Shown: positions 25,462-36,408, numbered from the stretch's first letter. The stretch: DNA of 64,000 nucleotides from Dactylonectria macrodidyma (GCA_020744425.1 JAGMUV010000009.1:1302001-1366000), one strand, 5' to 3'. Numbers and translations are program-made. Notes: generated from the letters alone by a model not told the origin.

Positions 25462-26571
25462 ATGCCTTCCATTGTCGGCTGCTCCGGCCCCTACGGCCTT
25501 CCGCGCCGGTTCCCAGTCCTGCTCTCCGGCGCCGTCGTCTTCATCATGGTCCTCTTCTACCTCCTGCTGTCTATGGCGCCCTGCATGGTCTGGGGCGTCT
25601 GCTACCACGGCTACCAGAGCGCCTACAGCTTCGACGCCGACCTCGCCCACCACCCGGCGTGGATGGCCGAGCTGCCAGACGACATCCACATCTCCAGCCT
25701 CAGCATCCCCGGTACCCATGATACCATGACCTACGATATTGGTTCCGAAGGCCTGCAGTGCCAAAACTGGAACCTCAGCGTGCAGCTCGACGCGGGACTC
25801 CGGTACTTTGACATCCGCGCTCGGTTGAGAGACGACGAACTTCATATATACCACGGCAACGGCTACACTGGTTTCAGTTTCGCCGACGTCCTCATTGGTA
25901 TGTTCGAGTTTCTCGATGCGAACCCATCCGAGGCCATCGTAATGCGTCTGAAGCAAGAAGGCAACCCCATCGGCAAGGACAACACCATCTCCTTTGAGAG
26001 CGCCTTCAACCGGTATCGCCAGGATAATCCTCTCACCACGGCAGGCGCAATCGACCACTTTTACATCTACAACCGCACAGTGCCAATTCCCACGCTTGGT
26101 GAGCTGCGGTCCAAGATTTTTATCCTGCAGCAATTCCCAGACGACCAAGGCCCGTACGGCCTCTTGTGGGAGGGCGACCAGATGGCCCTTGAGGACCTCT
26201 GGATCATCCCCGACGTCTACCACCTCGCTGACAAGTGGACTGCCATCCGCAAGGCCCTCGAGCTCGCTTCGACGGCCGTGCACGACAATTCCGTCTTGTA
26301 CCTCGCGCACATCTCGGCCTCGATCGGCGTGCTGCCCATCGAAGCCGCCGCGGGCCCCATGAATCGCACCGTGACGGGGATGAACGACATGACAGGCCAG
26401 TGGATCGAGGACTTCGAATACGTCCCGGAAGCCACCCGCACCGGCATCGTCATTATAGATTTCCCCGGTCGCAAGCTGATCAATGCAATTCTGCGCTGGA
26501 ACAAGCCCTTCCAGCGTAAATTGCGGCGCAGCTCGCAACCGTGGCCCTCGCTATTATTGAAGGACTGGTGA
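25462..26571 (+). CDS. PI-PLC X-domain-like, membrane-anchored phosphodiesterase
   Basis: Single exon, 369 residues, member of the bacterial-type phosphatidylinositol-specific phospholipase C (PLC-like phosphodiesterase) superfamily, which cleaves the phosphodiester bond of phosphatidylinositol or its glycan-anchored forms. A hydrophobic segment at about residues 17-45 (including LLSGAVVFIMVLFYLLL) should act as signal anchor, placing the catalytic part in the secretory lumen or outside the cell. The TIM-barrel carries both catalytic histidine regions: SIPGTHDTM (about residue 90) and HIYHGNGYTG (about 130), with the intervening YFDIRAR motif carrying the arginine. Two NxT/S sites support lumenal exposure. 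There is no EF hand, PH or C2 domain, separating it from eukaryotic signalling PLCs. The start is the first ATG in an ACC context and precedes the anchor directly. Substrate is inferred only from the fold. Confidence 0.88.
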   Translation: MPSIVGCSGPYGLPRRFPVLLSGAVVFIMVLFYLLLSMAPCMVWGVCYHGYQSAYSFDADLAHHPAWMAELPDDIHISSLSIPGTHDTMTYDIGSEGLQCQNWNLSVQLDAGLRYFDIRARLRDDELHIYHGNGYTGFSFADVLIGMFEFLDANPSEAIVMRLKQEGNPIGKDNTISFESAFNRYRQDNPLTTAGAIDHFYIYNRTVPIPTLGELRSKIFILQQFPDDQGPYGLLWEGDQMALEDLWIIPDVYHLADKWTAIRKALELASTAVHDNSVLYLAHISASIGVLPIEAAAGPMNRTVTGMNDMTGQWIEDFEYVPEATRTGIVIIDFPGRKLINAILRWNKPFQRKLRRSSQPWPSLLLKDW

Positions 26572-27734
26572 TCGGAGCAACCGACCCGACAGGCCGCCTC
26601 CACTATCCACTAAGCAACTCACTCCTCCAATTTCATGGACCACCCGGCCAACAGCCAATACCACACCCGGGCGAATAACACAGTCGGTGAACCAAGATGA
26701 TCCCACCCATTCTTTCAGGATTCGGGCGAGCGAGTTACACGCAAAAAAAAAAAAAAAAAAAAAAACAGAATCCTGACCTTGGCCTAATTCATTCCCCACG
26801 TCGATCATCCACACCCGCCCCCTGCGTCTGACGTGGAGCCGGTGGCGCCGGGGGGGAGGGATGCGTTTCACCAAGAGGGAGCCGATGAGCAGATCGTCAG
26901 GGACGAGGTCCATCCCAACACACATCACACAACCAAACTGCGTATTTGCGCAGCACACGCCCCCTTTTACGAGTCCTGCCATTCGACTGCCATTACGGAC
27001 TTGTCGGGTCCTGGCTGATCTGGCCTCGTAAATAAAAAAAGGGAAGAAGGAAAAAAGCACGGTTCACCCTGCCGTGGAGCAAGCCCCAGGATGTGTTGTC
27101 ACGCATTGCATCACATTCGTTGAAGCACAACCAGTCGGCACCGACGGCGGGTTTGATAGACGCGAGAGAAGGAAGCGGTGATGACGCCTCGACATTCCAT
27201 CGAGATCGAGATCCCATGCCAGAACATCAATAGAAAGAAGATTTGAAACCGTGAACCGAAACGTTAGACGAGCAACTTCCTTGAATGGCGAGTGAATTAA
27301 TTCCAATTGTACCCTGTGATCAGCTCTGATCCGCTCCGACTCCCAAAATCAACCCAACCCTGAAGTCCCTAAAATGTACTCGAAATCCTCCCCATTCCTC
27401 CACTCCATCCGGGGTCCAATGTCCTCCCGCACGCTATGTAAATCTCGTCCTCGTGGGTACATATCTACCATGCACACATCCAAACATACAATACACACAT
27501 CCAATGCCTGCGTCCATCAAGCCCTATATAAAAGTCCCGGTTCCGTAACCCCGTCCATCCCAAGCCCGTATTGCAAAGCAAAGTCCTGTAGTACTCCTGT
27601 TTGCTCCTAGCTTAGACGGAATAAAACCTACGCCAACCTCAAAGGGTATATCCATTTCCTAGTTCGCCTCGTTCCTTAGCCACATGTTTAGCAGCCCTCT
27701 CCTTTCAAATTCCAAGTTAACAGCTCGCAGTCGT
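26572..27734. other. Intergenic region with A23 tract
   Basis: About 1.16 kb between the convergent 3' ends of the PI-PLC-like and Kelch-type genes. An uninterrupted run of 23 A residues lies at 26743-26765. The sequence 27600-27730 is A/C-rich and suits the Kelch gene 3' UTR. No gene recognised. Confidence 0.6.
26743..26765 (+). repeat. A23 homopolymer
   Basis: Uninterrupted run of 23 A on the + strand about 170 bp beyond the stop codon of the PI-PLC-like gene. Genomic, so not itself a poly(A) tail; no retroelement features or flanking target duplication are visible. Confidence 0.9.
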
Positions 27735-30700
27735 CTATTTCTTGTCGTGTGTCGGACTCCCCTCGCGACTTAAAGACTCGAAGCTGTCGACCATCTGCAG
27801 CACCCGCGTCGTGCGGGCTCTCTCGCGCGTCAAAGGGACGGCTTGAGCCTCCATGACAACCCCCGAGTGTCGGCGGCCAGCGGAGTCCTCGGTGGAGGCA
27901 AGCTCAAGGTGCTGCATGAAGGAAAGTGAGTCGGCCGTGTCTGAAGAGAGGTTTCGAGCGTGTCGTGAGGCCATGTTGCTTTCGGCGGTTGGTGATCTTG
28001 AAGGCGAAGGCGGCTGGTGGATGAAGAGAGGGCGGATGGGTTGAAGGTGAATAGGTCGTGGCGCTTGTGGTTGGTCTCGTTCTTGTTGCTCGGTTCGATG
28101 GCGGTCCTTCTCATCGTCATGGAGCAGAGTTTTCTTCTCCGGCTCTTCCATCTGCGAGTCGAATAGGAGGTCCGGCTTCTCCGTCTTCTCGTCGAACAAG
28201 AGATCAGGCTTCTCCATCTGCGCGTCAAATAGGACGTCAGGCTTCTCCCTCTTCTCATCATACGCAGGGCTGGGCTTCTGGCCCATCTCCTCGTCATACG
28301 ACATATCGGGCTTCTCATCCATCTTCTCATCGTCCTTCACACGAAGCTCGTGGTCACGTTCCAACAGCTTCTCACTTAGACTGCCCCCCGCATCTATCGA
28401 CCGTCGGCCTTCCTTCTCCGGGTCCACCAGCACGGCAGTCTGAGGTTGCACGGGAATCTCATCGTCCCGATCGGAGCCGTCTGCATCGCCGTTAACGACG
28501 CGTAGGCGCTCTCGCGGCACCGTGAACATGACTTGCACGAGACGCTGCTCGACGGCGCGCTCAATATCCCAGTCAGTTTCGGGAGACCGCTCTGCACCTG
28601 AACCCGTGGCTCCCAATACTCCGTCTCCCTCTTCCCAACCTTGCCGGCCTTGCTTCCGCCTAAGAAGTTCGCCGTGCATGCCTACCAGTCCGGGCTCATA
28701 GTCACCGCCTACAGGCTCTTGATCAAAGGACCGACGCACCTGGGACATGTCCTCACGAGATGATGTGGGTGTGCTGGAGTTGGAGAATACCCGTCGCAAG
28801 GAGCCAAGCCAACCTCGACGAGGCTTCGACTTGGATGGCGACGAAGGCTGCGGAGGCTCATCCTCGTCATAGTTTCTTCCCATCAGCAGCGAAGGCCCTT
28901 CAGCCTGCAACGCTCCAAACGAGGAACGAGCTGTGTTATAGCTGCTCGACGACGAGCTTCCAGGCTTGGGATGCTCGATGCCTCCTCCCAGCATCAGAGG
29001 GGCCAGCGTACTAGCCCGACGCCCTCCGGATGTCTGCTTTATGCTGTCCGCCATACTACGCGTAGAGTCGGACAAGTTTGATCCACTACGAGACTCATCA
29101 TCGCGAAGCGCAACCGCGCGGTAGGAGCTGGGTCGCGTAGGCGACACACGCCCCTGGGGGCCTCGGCTGTTCATCCTCGCTAACATGGCATCCGCAGCAT
29201 CCACATCTGACACCCAGTCTTGCACCTCGGGATCATGTCGCGGTCCTTCTGGGCTCGGCGTAGCTGAGCCTCGGCCACCAGATGCGAACAGGGGCGGGGG
29301 CATGTTGCTTTGAGTAGGCGTCCTGAAAGGGTCCGAGGGAGCCTCTGAAGTAGGCGTTAGAATCTCTTCCTTGGGCAGGTGGTGTAGGGACTCTTCTTCC
29401 TCGTCCTCGTATATGGGGTGAATCTGCCCCGGTGCGGACACGAAACCTGCTGGATGCGTTGCCGTCTGCACATAACCTCCGCGCAACTGCTTCGTAACAG
29501 GCTTCCTTGGGATATGCAGTCCTGGCAAAGGGCCCGCAAAGACACCGCCGCGATTGCCTCTCAGAGACTCATAGCCCAGGGATCTATCGCCAGCTGTGTA
29601 AGGGTCTTGTCCGCTACCGTACCACCCGTCAGAGCCCCACGGGTCATCGTTACGCTCTATCATCCCTTCGTGGTGGTCAGGGAGGAAATGACTAGCATCT
29701 TGCGACAGTGCATTGACGGCTTGGTCCCGGGATTGACGCTGGTGCTTTCTCTTTCTGTACCAATAGAGAAAAATGATTGCCACAGCAAGGAGGGCAGCCA
29801 GACCAAAACTAAGACCGAGTCCCAGACCCAAGCGCTTCGCATTGGGCTGGCCACCTTCCTTAGGGGCGTTGCCATCGTCGGTAGGCTCACGGCCAGCGTC
29901 AGGGTTCTTGTAAGATGATGCCCAGGTCATCGATGTGAGGTTGAAAAACCGCGGAGTCGTCGATTCTTGGCGCTTGGTCTTCTTACTAGACGAGGAACTT
30001 ATCTCCCATCCTCCATACACCATCATGACGTTTCCAGGAAGCACCGCAGCGCCGTGGCCGTAGAGGTCGACATCGGGTTGCTTTGATGGAATGCTCCACT
30101 GCCATCCGCTATACGCCTCGCTCATCTCGAGAATGGCTAGCTGCGGCTCGGCCGGCGTGTTGACATCTCCAACCCATCCACCGAGCACTACAATGGACAA
30201 GCCGTCTTCACTCAGGGTCGCTGTATGGCCAGACCGGCTGTATACATCATCGACGGCCGTAGCTCGACGATGAGCGGTTTTGCCGTTACTGGTCTCATCC
30301 TTGACAGCAAGGTCCGTGCTGCGCAACGTATCATCTGGTGCCTGGATGGAAACATACGTCCACGACTCGGCAGGCAGGTTCCACAAGGCAGCGGTGCTCA
30401 TATTGATGAAGGCAGTCTCTGAATGTCCACCCAGCAACACCCAGCTGGCTTGCTGCGTCACAGTTCCGGACTTATTGGTCATGGACGGAGTCAAGCCAGT
30501 GAGGGTGAAGCCAGCAATAGGTGTTCTTGGGCCGTCGGTAGACGCAAGGCTAAGTGTGTAAGCCGTGTCAGGTTCTTCCATTTTGGGAGAGAGGCTCAGC
30601 ATCGACTTGGTGTAGTTGGCATCGCCTTGCCATGAGGACGTGTTGTCTGTGGGACTGTTGCACATGCCACCATAAGAGTAAATGGTTGGCTGGTCCATCT

Positions 30701-31250
30701 TGGGCGAGAGAGTCGAGGAGAAAGCTACCGTTCCTCCTAAGAAGTACGGTGCTCGGGTCCCATCTCCTTCATTGCCCAGGCCTCTCTTGACCCATTCGTT
30801 GTCCTGGGTGGTGTAGCTCCAGACGTTGCCAGTCCCAGCTTCACAGTCTCCTGCGTATACGAGCAATGTGCCATTGGGCGTCCTTGTAGCTCCAAATGCC
30901 GTGGTATCAGACTTGCCGTCAAGGAAAGGCAGCGTGGAACCGGTTGGAGATTCGAAATCGAGGTTCTGGCCGAGGTCAGAGGAAAAGTTGAGAGAGAGAA
31001 ACTCAACGCCGCCAGCGTCGGTCTGCTGGAAGACATAGGCCAGGCCGCTGCCATCGCATGGCGTCAGAGAATCGGCGCACGCGGGACCGGTGAGGAGGAT
31101 TTGAGTAGGGATATATGGGAAGGAGTGCGCCGAGGCAAGCGGTGTCGTTGCGAACAGTAGAGCGGCAGCGCTGATAGCTGTGGTTGATGATATCCGCCGG
31201 GCGTGGCGGCGACGGCGCCCGCTGCTGTTGGCTCTTGTGGTCAAAGCCAT
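27735..31250 (-). CDS. Kelch-type beta-propeller single-pass membrane protein
   Basis: Single exon, 1171 residues from the ATG at 31250; the frame is open further upstream but has no earlier ATG. A basic N-terminus followed by a hydrophobic stretch (about 20-42, ending PLASAHS) is a probable signal peptide. The extracellular part (about 45-475) has galactose-oxidase/Kelch-like blades: LLVYAGDCE, YSYGGMC, WVLLGGHS, IVVLGGWVGD, VMMVYGGWE, with many N-glycosylation sites. One transmembrane helix lies at about 478-500, followed by a YRKRK basic stop. The cytosolic tail of about 670 residues is Ser/Pro-rich and disordered, with a run of repeats around EKPD-LLFDE encoded at about 28140-28340. The architecture recalls fungal surface proteins with a propeller ectodomain and a signalling tail, but I cannot name a characterised orthologue. 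Function unknown. Confidence 0.85.
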   Translation of the reverse strand: MALTTRANSSGRRRRHARRISSTTAISAAALLFATTPLASAHSFPYIPTQILLTGPACADSLTPCDGSGLAYVFQQTDAGGVEFLSLNFSSDLGQNLDFESPTGSTLPFLDGKSDTTAFGATRTPNGTLLVYAGDCEAGTGNVWSYTTQDNEWVKRGLGNEGDGTRAPYFLGGTVAFSSTLSPKMDQPTIYSYGGMCNSPTDNTSSWQGDANYTKSMLSLSPKMEEPDTAYTLSLASTDGPRTPIAGFTLTGLTPSMTNKSGTVTQQASWVLLGGHSETAFINMSTAALWNLPAESWTYVSIQAPDDTLRSTDLAVKDETSNGKTAHRRATAVDDVYSRSGHTATLSEDGLSIVVLGGWVGDVNTPAEPQLAILEMSEAYSGWQWSIPSKQPDVDLYGHGAAVLPGNVMMVYGGWEISSSSSKKTKRQESTTPRFFNLTSMTWASSYKNPDAGREPTDDGNAPKEGGQPNAKRLGLGLGLSFGLAALLAVAIIFLYWYRKRKHQRQSRDQAVNALSQDASHFLPDHHEGMIERNDDPWGSDGWYGSGQDPYTAGDRSLGYESLRGNRGGVFAGPLPGLHIPRKPVTKQLRGGYVQTATHPAGFVSAPGQIHPIYEDEEEESLHHLPKEEILTPTSEAPSDPFRTPTQSNMPPPLFASGGRGSATPSPEGPRHDPEVQDWVSDVDAADAMLARMNSRGPQGRVSPTRPSSYRAVALRDDESRSGSNLSDSTRSMADSIKQTSGGRRASTLAPLMLGGGIEHPKPGSSSSSSYNTARSSFGALQAEGPSLLMGRNYDEDEPPQPSSPSKSKPRRGWLGSLRRVFSNSSTPTSSREDMSQVRRSFDQEPVGGDYEPGLVGMHGELLRRKQGRQGWEEGDGVLGATGSGAERSPETDWDIERAVEQRLVQVMFTVPRERLRVVNGDADGSDRDDEIPVQPQTAVLVDPEKEGRRSIDAGGSLSEKLLERDHELRVKDDEKMDEKPDMSYDEEMGQKPSPAYDEKREKPDVLFDAQMEKPDLLFDEKTEKPDLLFDSQMEEPEKKTLLHDDEKDRHRTEQQERDQPQAPRPIHLQPIRPLFIHQPPSPSRSPTAESNMASRHARNLSSDTADSLSFMQHLELASTEDSAGRRHSGVVMEAQAVPLTRERARTTRVLQMVDSFESLSREGSPTHDKK
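28140..28340 (-). repeat. In-frame coding tandem repeat, EKPD-x-FD type
   Basis: Within the tail of the Kelch-type gene, about six degenerate units of 10-12 codons share a core of Glu/Gln-Lys-Pro-Asp followed by a hydrophobic pair, Phe or Tyr, Asp, Glu/Ala and Lys/Gln-Met. Units EKPDLLFDEKT and EKPDLLFDSQM are nearly identical, suggesting recent expansion. Confidence 0.8.
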
Positions 31251-33498
31251 GGTTGTAATTCGAAATCTGTTCGAAATATTGTAGTCGTGGTCACCGGTCG
31301 TGGTAGTATTCGCAATGAGGGGTGTTGTCTTTTTGCTGGTCGGTGTCGTCGTAGTCTTTGGCAAGCAGCCCGTTCGGCGACGATGCCCTCAGATCACCAT
31401 CGCCGGCGAGGTGGTTATTCTCTTGGTGCCAGTGCCGCGACAAGGCCTTGATAATCGTCCCGTGTCGTTGTTGTAATTTTAGCTGAGAATGTCTTGTGAG
31501 ACTCTTGTTCTTGGATAGACCTAGTCTCGCCAGTGATCGTCGTTGGTATGCCCTAGGAACGGGGAGAAGTTCGAAGCTTCCCAGTTCTCGGTCACGACGT
31601 GTGTCAGGGTATCACAGATCGTCTCGCGGGTCTAAATATTTGGCCACCCCAAAGGAAAGACACCAGGAAGTGAGCAAGAATAGAGCAGGAGAAGCAAGGT
31701 GGGAGAAGAGAGAGAGCGGAGGCAGGAAGAGCAAGAAGCAGCCCGTGCGTGTTGGAACCCCGGCCCGCCAAAGACTTTAGCTCTCACTTTTCCCTTCCTT
31801 TCCGTTTGCTTTTCCACTTGCGGAAAGACGTCGAGGAAGAGGGTGCAGACGGAACAGGGATCCGTGGCCCGGAGCATACGCACTATGTATACGTTGTCGT
31901 GGGTGAGCCGCCGCCTGAGGTTTAGTCGTTGGCCTCGAACGAACCAGCGAAACCGAATTGCCTTTGGCTACCGTAGCGCGAGCACCAGGACCCTAGCAGC
32001 AGAGGAAGTCCCGCTTAGCATGATCCGATACAGAACGGCAAGGGACCAATAGCGCATGCTCTTCCCGTTCACCAGGTGTCAATGGTGGAGGCGCTGCTCG
32101 CCGGGGAGGGCTGGAAGGGCTGGGGAGGGGAAGAATGGCTTTGTTGTGGTGGTGGAAAAAGGCAGGTTGCTAGGGCAACTACGCAACGAGGGTTCGTTTT
32201 GGTGGGGGGAGCGCAAACGCTATCATCGCCTCACATGTGCTTTTGGTAAGGACTCCCTCCATCCCTATCACTACTGACTGACGTACTCCGTACCTACATG
32301 CCATGATCTCGCATTATCATGTTGACCCAGGCAACTGATGCGCCACCAACAAACAAACACAACCTACGCTGCCGATATTAGAGCCTCAACCTCATTGACT
32401 CTTTTTTCCTTTCTTATTTTTCCATCTTCACAATCTTATGAGCTACGCGACCACTCAACCGGTCTCGTTGCCAATAGTGTTCAATTGCGAATCACGGCAA
32501 TGAAACAATGTCTTGCGGTTGGCGCATGTGGCCTGTGGCGCACCTCTGTAATTAGACTGTCGACTCGTCACAAACAGTAACCTGCGACTCTGTTACAGGG
32601 AATCCCTGCTAACACTCCGTGATTCACCCCACCAACCACCAGAAACATAACCAGGACCCTTCTTTGGTCATCGCAATTGTGGAAAATCGCCCTGTTTTCC
32701 CATCTATGGTCGTACCACTTGCGCTGCATTCGGCGTCGAGGAAGACACACCGTCGCCGCATTTGTCTTCAGGGTTTCTTCTGTAGACTAATACCTTCACG
32801 GACCGCGCTGTGTCGATCCGATTAGGCAAGGACCATCACTAAGTTAAATCTACCTCCACGACCAAAATGATGAGCATTCCCGAGTTTCGTTCTTCTTCTC
32901 ACTAGGTGTGTAACAAGCTTCATTGTTACAGGCAACGAGACTATTATATTATTCCGCCGAAGATTTTGCTCTTTAGTCGCCACCTCATCCAACTTGCCAT
33001 TTGATGTGAAGGACGCTGTTACGTTCTCCCATCCCGACAAAGTGCATATGTATTTGAGTATCCGCATATTCACAAGCCTTGTCCTTTCAATATACCTAGT
33101 ATGTGAGAGTTACCGAAGTCAACCTTATCCATCTTGATGCCAACCATGTGAAAATCTAAGACCCGTGACATAGCAAGTCTCCTTACAATTTCGACACTAT
33201 TTCACAGTCGCTTTTTCCACGGCAAAATGCCCAAGTTAGAGTTTACAAAACCAAGTTCAGTCAGAAACCCTGAGCGCACCATAGCCAGCAAAAGTCACAC
33301 GCTGAGTTTGCGCAACGAGGCAGAATTTTTCAAGAATATTTCTGCACAAACAAATTTTTGCTCTTCCAATTGTGTGAACCTATCTTCTTCGTCAATTACC
33401 GCAAGGCCTTGATACTAATTGTGTCTGCTCTCTGTCGTTGCCCCTCCCCTTACGACGTTCTTTCACCTCCAGCGTGTCGGCTTTCTTCTCTATCATCG
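31251..33498. other. Divergent intergenic region, no gene recognised
   Basis: About 2.2 kb between the divergent starts of the Kelch-type gene and the F-box gene, so both promoters lie here. 31251-31700 is rich in GTCGT and TTGTGG motifs on the + strand and probably includes the Kelch gene 5' UTR. 32900-33420 is A+T-richer than average. No frame shows coding character. Confidence 0.5.
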
Positions 33499-35134
33499 AT
33501 GAGGAAGATGGCACCACTTTCTTCGATGACACTAGACAGGGCAACCTGGGATTGCTTGCCTGTAGAGATTAGGCGTATGGTTCTAGACCTCTTGCTGCAG
33601 GACGGTTGCAGCTTAGCTAGCCTCGCCACAGTGTCGCGAGAGTGGCAAACGGTCATCGAAAGGCACAACTTCTCCCGGATCAAATTAACAATGTCACGCC
33701 TAGCCGACTTTGGTTCCATCATCCATCGCAATCGGGCTCTCGTAAGCTACCTGTGGCTTTGCTTGGAGCTTGAAGAATATGATTGCAGCAGATGTGCGCC
33801 TCATATTCGGGCGAGGTCAGGCGTCAGCAACGCGGACAATATCCTCATCACCGCAGCATTCCAAGATCTGTTCTCGACTCTCAGCACATGGGAACCCAGC
33901 GGCGAGTTGCTGCTCGATATCAGCGTCCACTCGCGCAGCGACTCGGAGCATTGGTTCAAGTATCTGACCTTTGAGCCTGATTCTCCTTCAGACGAGTGCA
34001 ACCTTAATCGGCGTCTTGAGCAGGCGATGTCAGTTAGAGTTGTTGATCCCCAACATCGCTCGATTGCTGCCCATCGAAATGCCACTCGGGCCGAGAAGGC
34101 CATTTATAAAGTCTTTGATCAAATCATGGGCGGAGAACCATTCGATGATGACGAGCAGGAAGACCGATGGTGGCAGCAACTGCCATCAGTCCCGGCAGTT
34201 ACAGGCGTGCTTCTCCGACAACAGACTCGTCGACGATGGAGGCCAGAAGCGTTGGCGCATATGTTTTCCCACTTTCCCAGACTCCAGGAGATTCACTACG
34301 AGCCTTGGAGGAAATGGCATGGTTGTCAGAATTTGGAGGACAGATGTGAGTATTGTTGCCGCTGTTGCCGACGTTGCCTATTCTTTGCCATATGTTCGAT
34401 CCTACGTTGTTGACTGCTGACCACCGACTAATCCTCATTGCGATGTAGCTTACCGCTTTCTTTTCAAATCGCTTACTTCCAGCAACTTACGGACACTTGT
34501 ACTCTTCGAGAATTTCAATGAACAATATGCACTACGTGTTTGGGACTGCGAACCCTTTCGACTCCCGACCCTTGGTGTTAGCCAGAAGGTCGCCAAGGCC
34601 AGTCTCAAGCTTGAGTGCCTCTCAGCGTCCTTCATGGTTGACGCCAACTACTTTTTCCATGCCCGCGCATCGTCCTGGGAGTGGCCCAACCTGACTTCGC
34701 TTGCGCTTACTTCGCAAGTACTCAAGCCCACTGTGAGCCCGGCCGATGTCGACTACATGCTCCGTTCAGCGGCTGCAGCGGCCAAGAAGATGCCAAAACT
34801 TGAAACGATGGAGCTGTGGAACGGACGAAAAGGATTGGCGATGCTCTTCAGATATCAATCAATTGGGGGCGGGCAACCGGCTGTTCTAAGCTGCAGAGGA
34901 ACATGGGAACTCGCCCTGCAACCTCGTGTGATCCGGGCTTGGGAAGCCGTCGCACGCAAGCATGGTGGCAACGGGTGTGTTGTTGTCAGGGAGCTGCTAG
35001 GTCCTGGCACTGTTATCAAGTCCCATGGTGATGCAATCCACTTCTTGAATATTTCAAAGCCGGTAATCCGGCCCATTTCGTTACAGCAGATTCGGATAGA
35101 GCACAGAATTCGGGGGGGAGTGCACAATCTGTAA
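33499..35134 (+). CDS. F-box protein
   Basis: Predicted substrate adaptor of an SCF (Skp1-Cullin-F-box) ubiquitin ligase. Two exons, 33499-34345 and 34449-35134, are joined by a 103-bp intron with GTGAGT donor, GCTGACC branch-like site and TAG acceptor, giving 510 residues; the phase closes exactly. The F-box is N-terminal, about residues 12-60: WDCLPVEIRRMVLDLLLQ, then a SLASLATVSREWQTVIE helix pair. The rest has no recognisable repeat domain; fungal proteins of this kind usually carry a diverged, leucine-rich-like C-terminal half. A Cys/Gly-poor acidic stretch (DDDEQEDRWW) lies mid-protein. The ATG at 33499 is the first in frame; a second, three codons on, is equally possible. Target unknown. 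Such genes are numerous and fast-evolving in Pezizomycotina. Confidence 0.8.
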
Positions 35135-35596
35135 CTCGATCATGAAGCAATCCGAAGAATTGAAACAGCACCATAACATATACCACCAACGCGCAAGTTC
35201 CCTCTTGTTGATCTCCTCAGTAATTCTAGAGCGGGACCTCACATTTGCATTCATTTAGCTCGCTCTGTACCATGATACTCCAAGTTGACTTATGTTCTAG
35301 GAACCTCAGAACGAAGATTGCGAAGTCCCAAAGGATAAAGTATTCCCGTACTACCGACTATCAAGCACCGACCACCGACCCCGGCCACCCATCTTCATCC
35401 CATCATTCCATAAATCAAAGTAGAATTGGTCAGGTCTTAGTTTCAGACTGTTCGCTCGAGCAGACTTACTTATCCAGAACACCGCGAAAAGGTACCCAAC
35501 CGTTCGTTCTGGACCACGACCAGAACTCTGGACAGCGGCGCCTCCACGATACTCACTCGAAATAGCTTCCTAGGCCTAACTACCTATGTACGTGCA

Positions 35597-35650
35597 TGTG
35601 CTGTGTGCTGTGTGCTGTGTGCTGTGTGCTGTGTGCTGTGTGCTGTGTGC
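35597..35650. repeat. 7-bp minisatellite (TGTGCTG)7
   Basis: Seven perfect copies of TGTGCTG followed by five further matching bases. Perfect identity between copies suggests a young, length-variable locus. Confidence 0.95.
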
Positions 35651-35689
35651 AGGGTATGGAAGATGTACGACAGAGAAAATAATACGTAC

Positions 35690-36408
35690 CCGGGAATGTT
35701 AAGCCCGTATGCGGCCAAAGCCGCGTCGGATGGCCTCGAGTGCCGTGCGGGCGCCGAGCTCCTCCTAATGAGCTCGGCGCCACTCGTCTACCGTCCCTGT
35801 GCGCATCATAAGGGCGGTCGCGGCCGCGCTGGTGCGCTCGGCAGCCATCTCGACAACGCGAGAAGCCCGGGCGAGGCGACGGCGGCGGGCGGCGACGGCG
35901 GAGGGTCGGTGGGGGGGCGGCGGGCGGCGGAGGGGCCGGAGGAACCGACGGACGGCGGCGCCACGGGCAACGCCGGCTTGGAGAACTGCCCGGCGGGCGG
36001 CTCGGCGGGCGGCGGCGTCTCTGACTGGCCTATAGATATCAATCATCAGCTAGGTTATATCGACATAGGAGAATTAGGTAGCTCACATTGTTGGTGTTGC
36101 TGTTGGTGTTGCTGCTGCTGTTGCTGCTGTTGCTGCTGAGGAACGACAGAAGAGTTGAAGGGAGAGGCGAGACGCTCTATATATACCGGTTGACAAGACG
36201 GGTGTCCCTTCCCAGGTTGTGAAAACTTCAATAAACACCTGAAGGAAGGACGATGTCGTTGGTCCGGGAAGAATGAAATGGCAGCAGTGACACTCTTCCA
36301 CTTGAGAAAGGGATGTGCATGGTGAACTGTGGCAATGCCTTCTGGTTGCGATATGGCTTCCTGGGAGTGGGAAGGAACTTGTTTAAATGTACATGGCCAT
36401 GTTTTCAC
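35690..36408 (-). pseudogene. Possible decayed polyQ/Pro-rich gene
   Basis: On the minus strand an open frame (36408 leftwards) ends in a poly-Gln/His run from the triplet tract. It meets a GTGAGC donor at 36086, a 57-bp intron-like segment and a TATAG acceptor at 36030. The frame then continues, with high third-position G+C, into a Pro/Ala/Ser-rich segment. Coding-like composition next shifts frame near 35850, passing to a helix-like stretch (VVEMAAERTSAAATALM). That frame meets TAG after RRAH and resumes as EELGARTALEAIRRGFGRIR. No ATG opens the first exon. I read this as a possible gene remnant; chance G+C-rich sequence is a serious alternative. Confidence 0.25.
36089..36139. repeat. TTG/CTG triplet tract
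   Basis: About 17 triplets, mostly TTG and CTG on the + strand with two GGTG interruptions. On the minus strand it reads as CAA/CAG with His interruptions, so would encode poly-Gln. Confidence 0.9.

Noticed and set aside
25261..26538. 425-codon open frame on the minus strand
   Set aside because: Exactly antisense to the PI-PLC-like gene. It arises from the high third-position G+C of that gene and has no family signature.
26743..26765. Poly-A run as the tail of a retroposed sequence
   Set aside because: No upstream element, target-site duplication or reverse-transcriptase remnant is visible.
31251..31364. Longer N-terminus for the Kelch-type protein
   Set aside because: The frame is open upstream but contains no ATG, and the ATG at 31250 directly precedes a good signal sequence.
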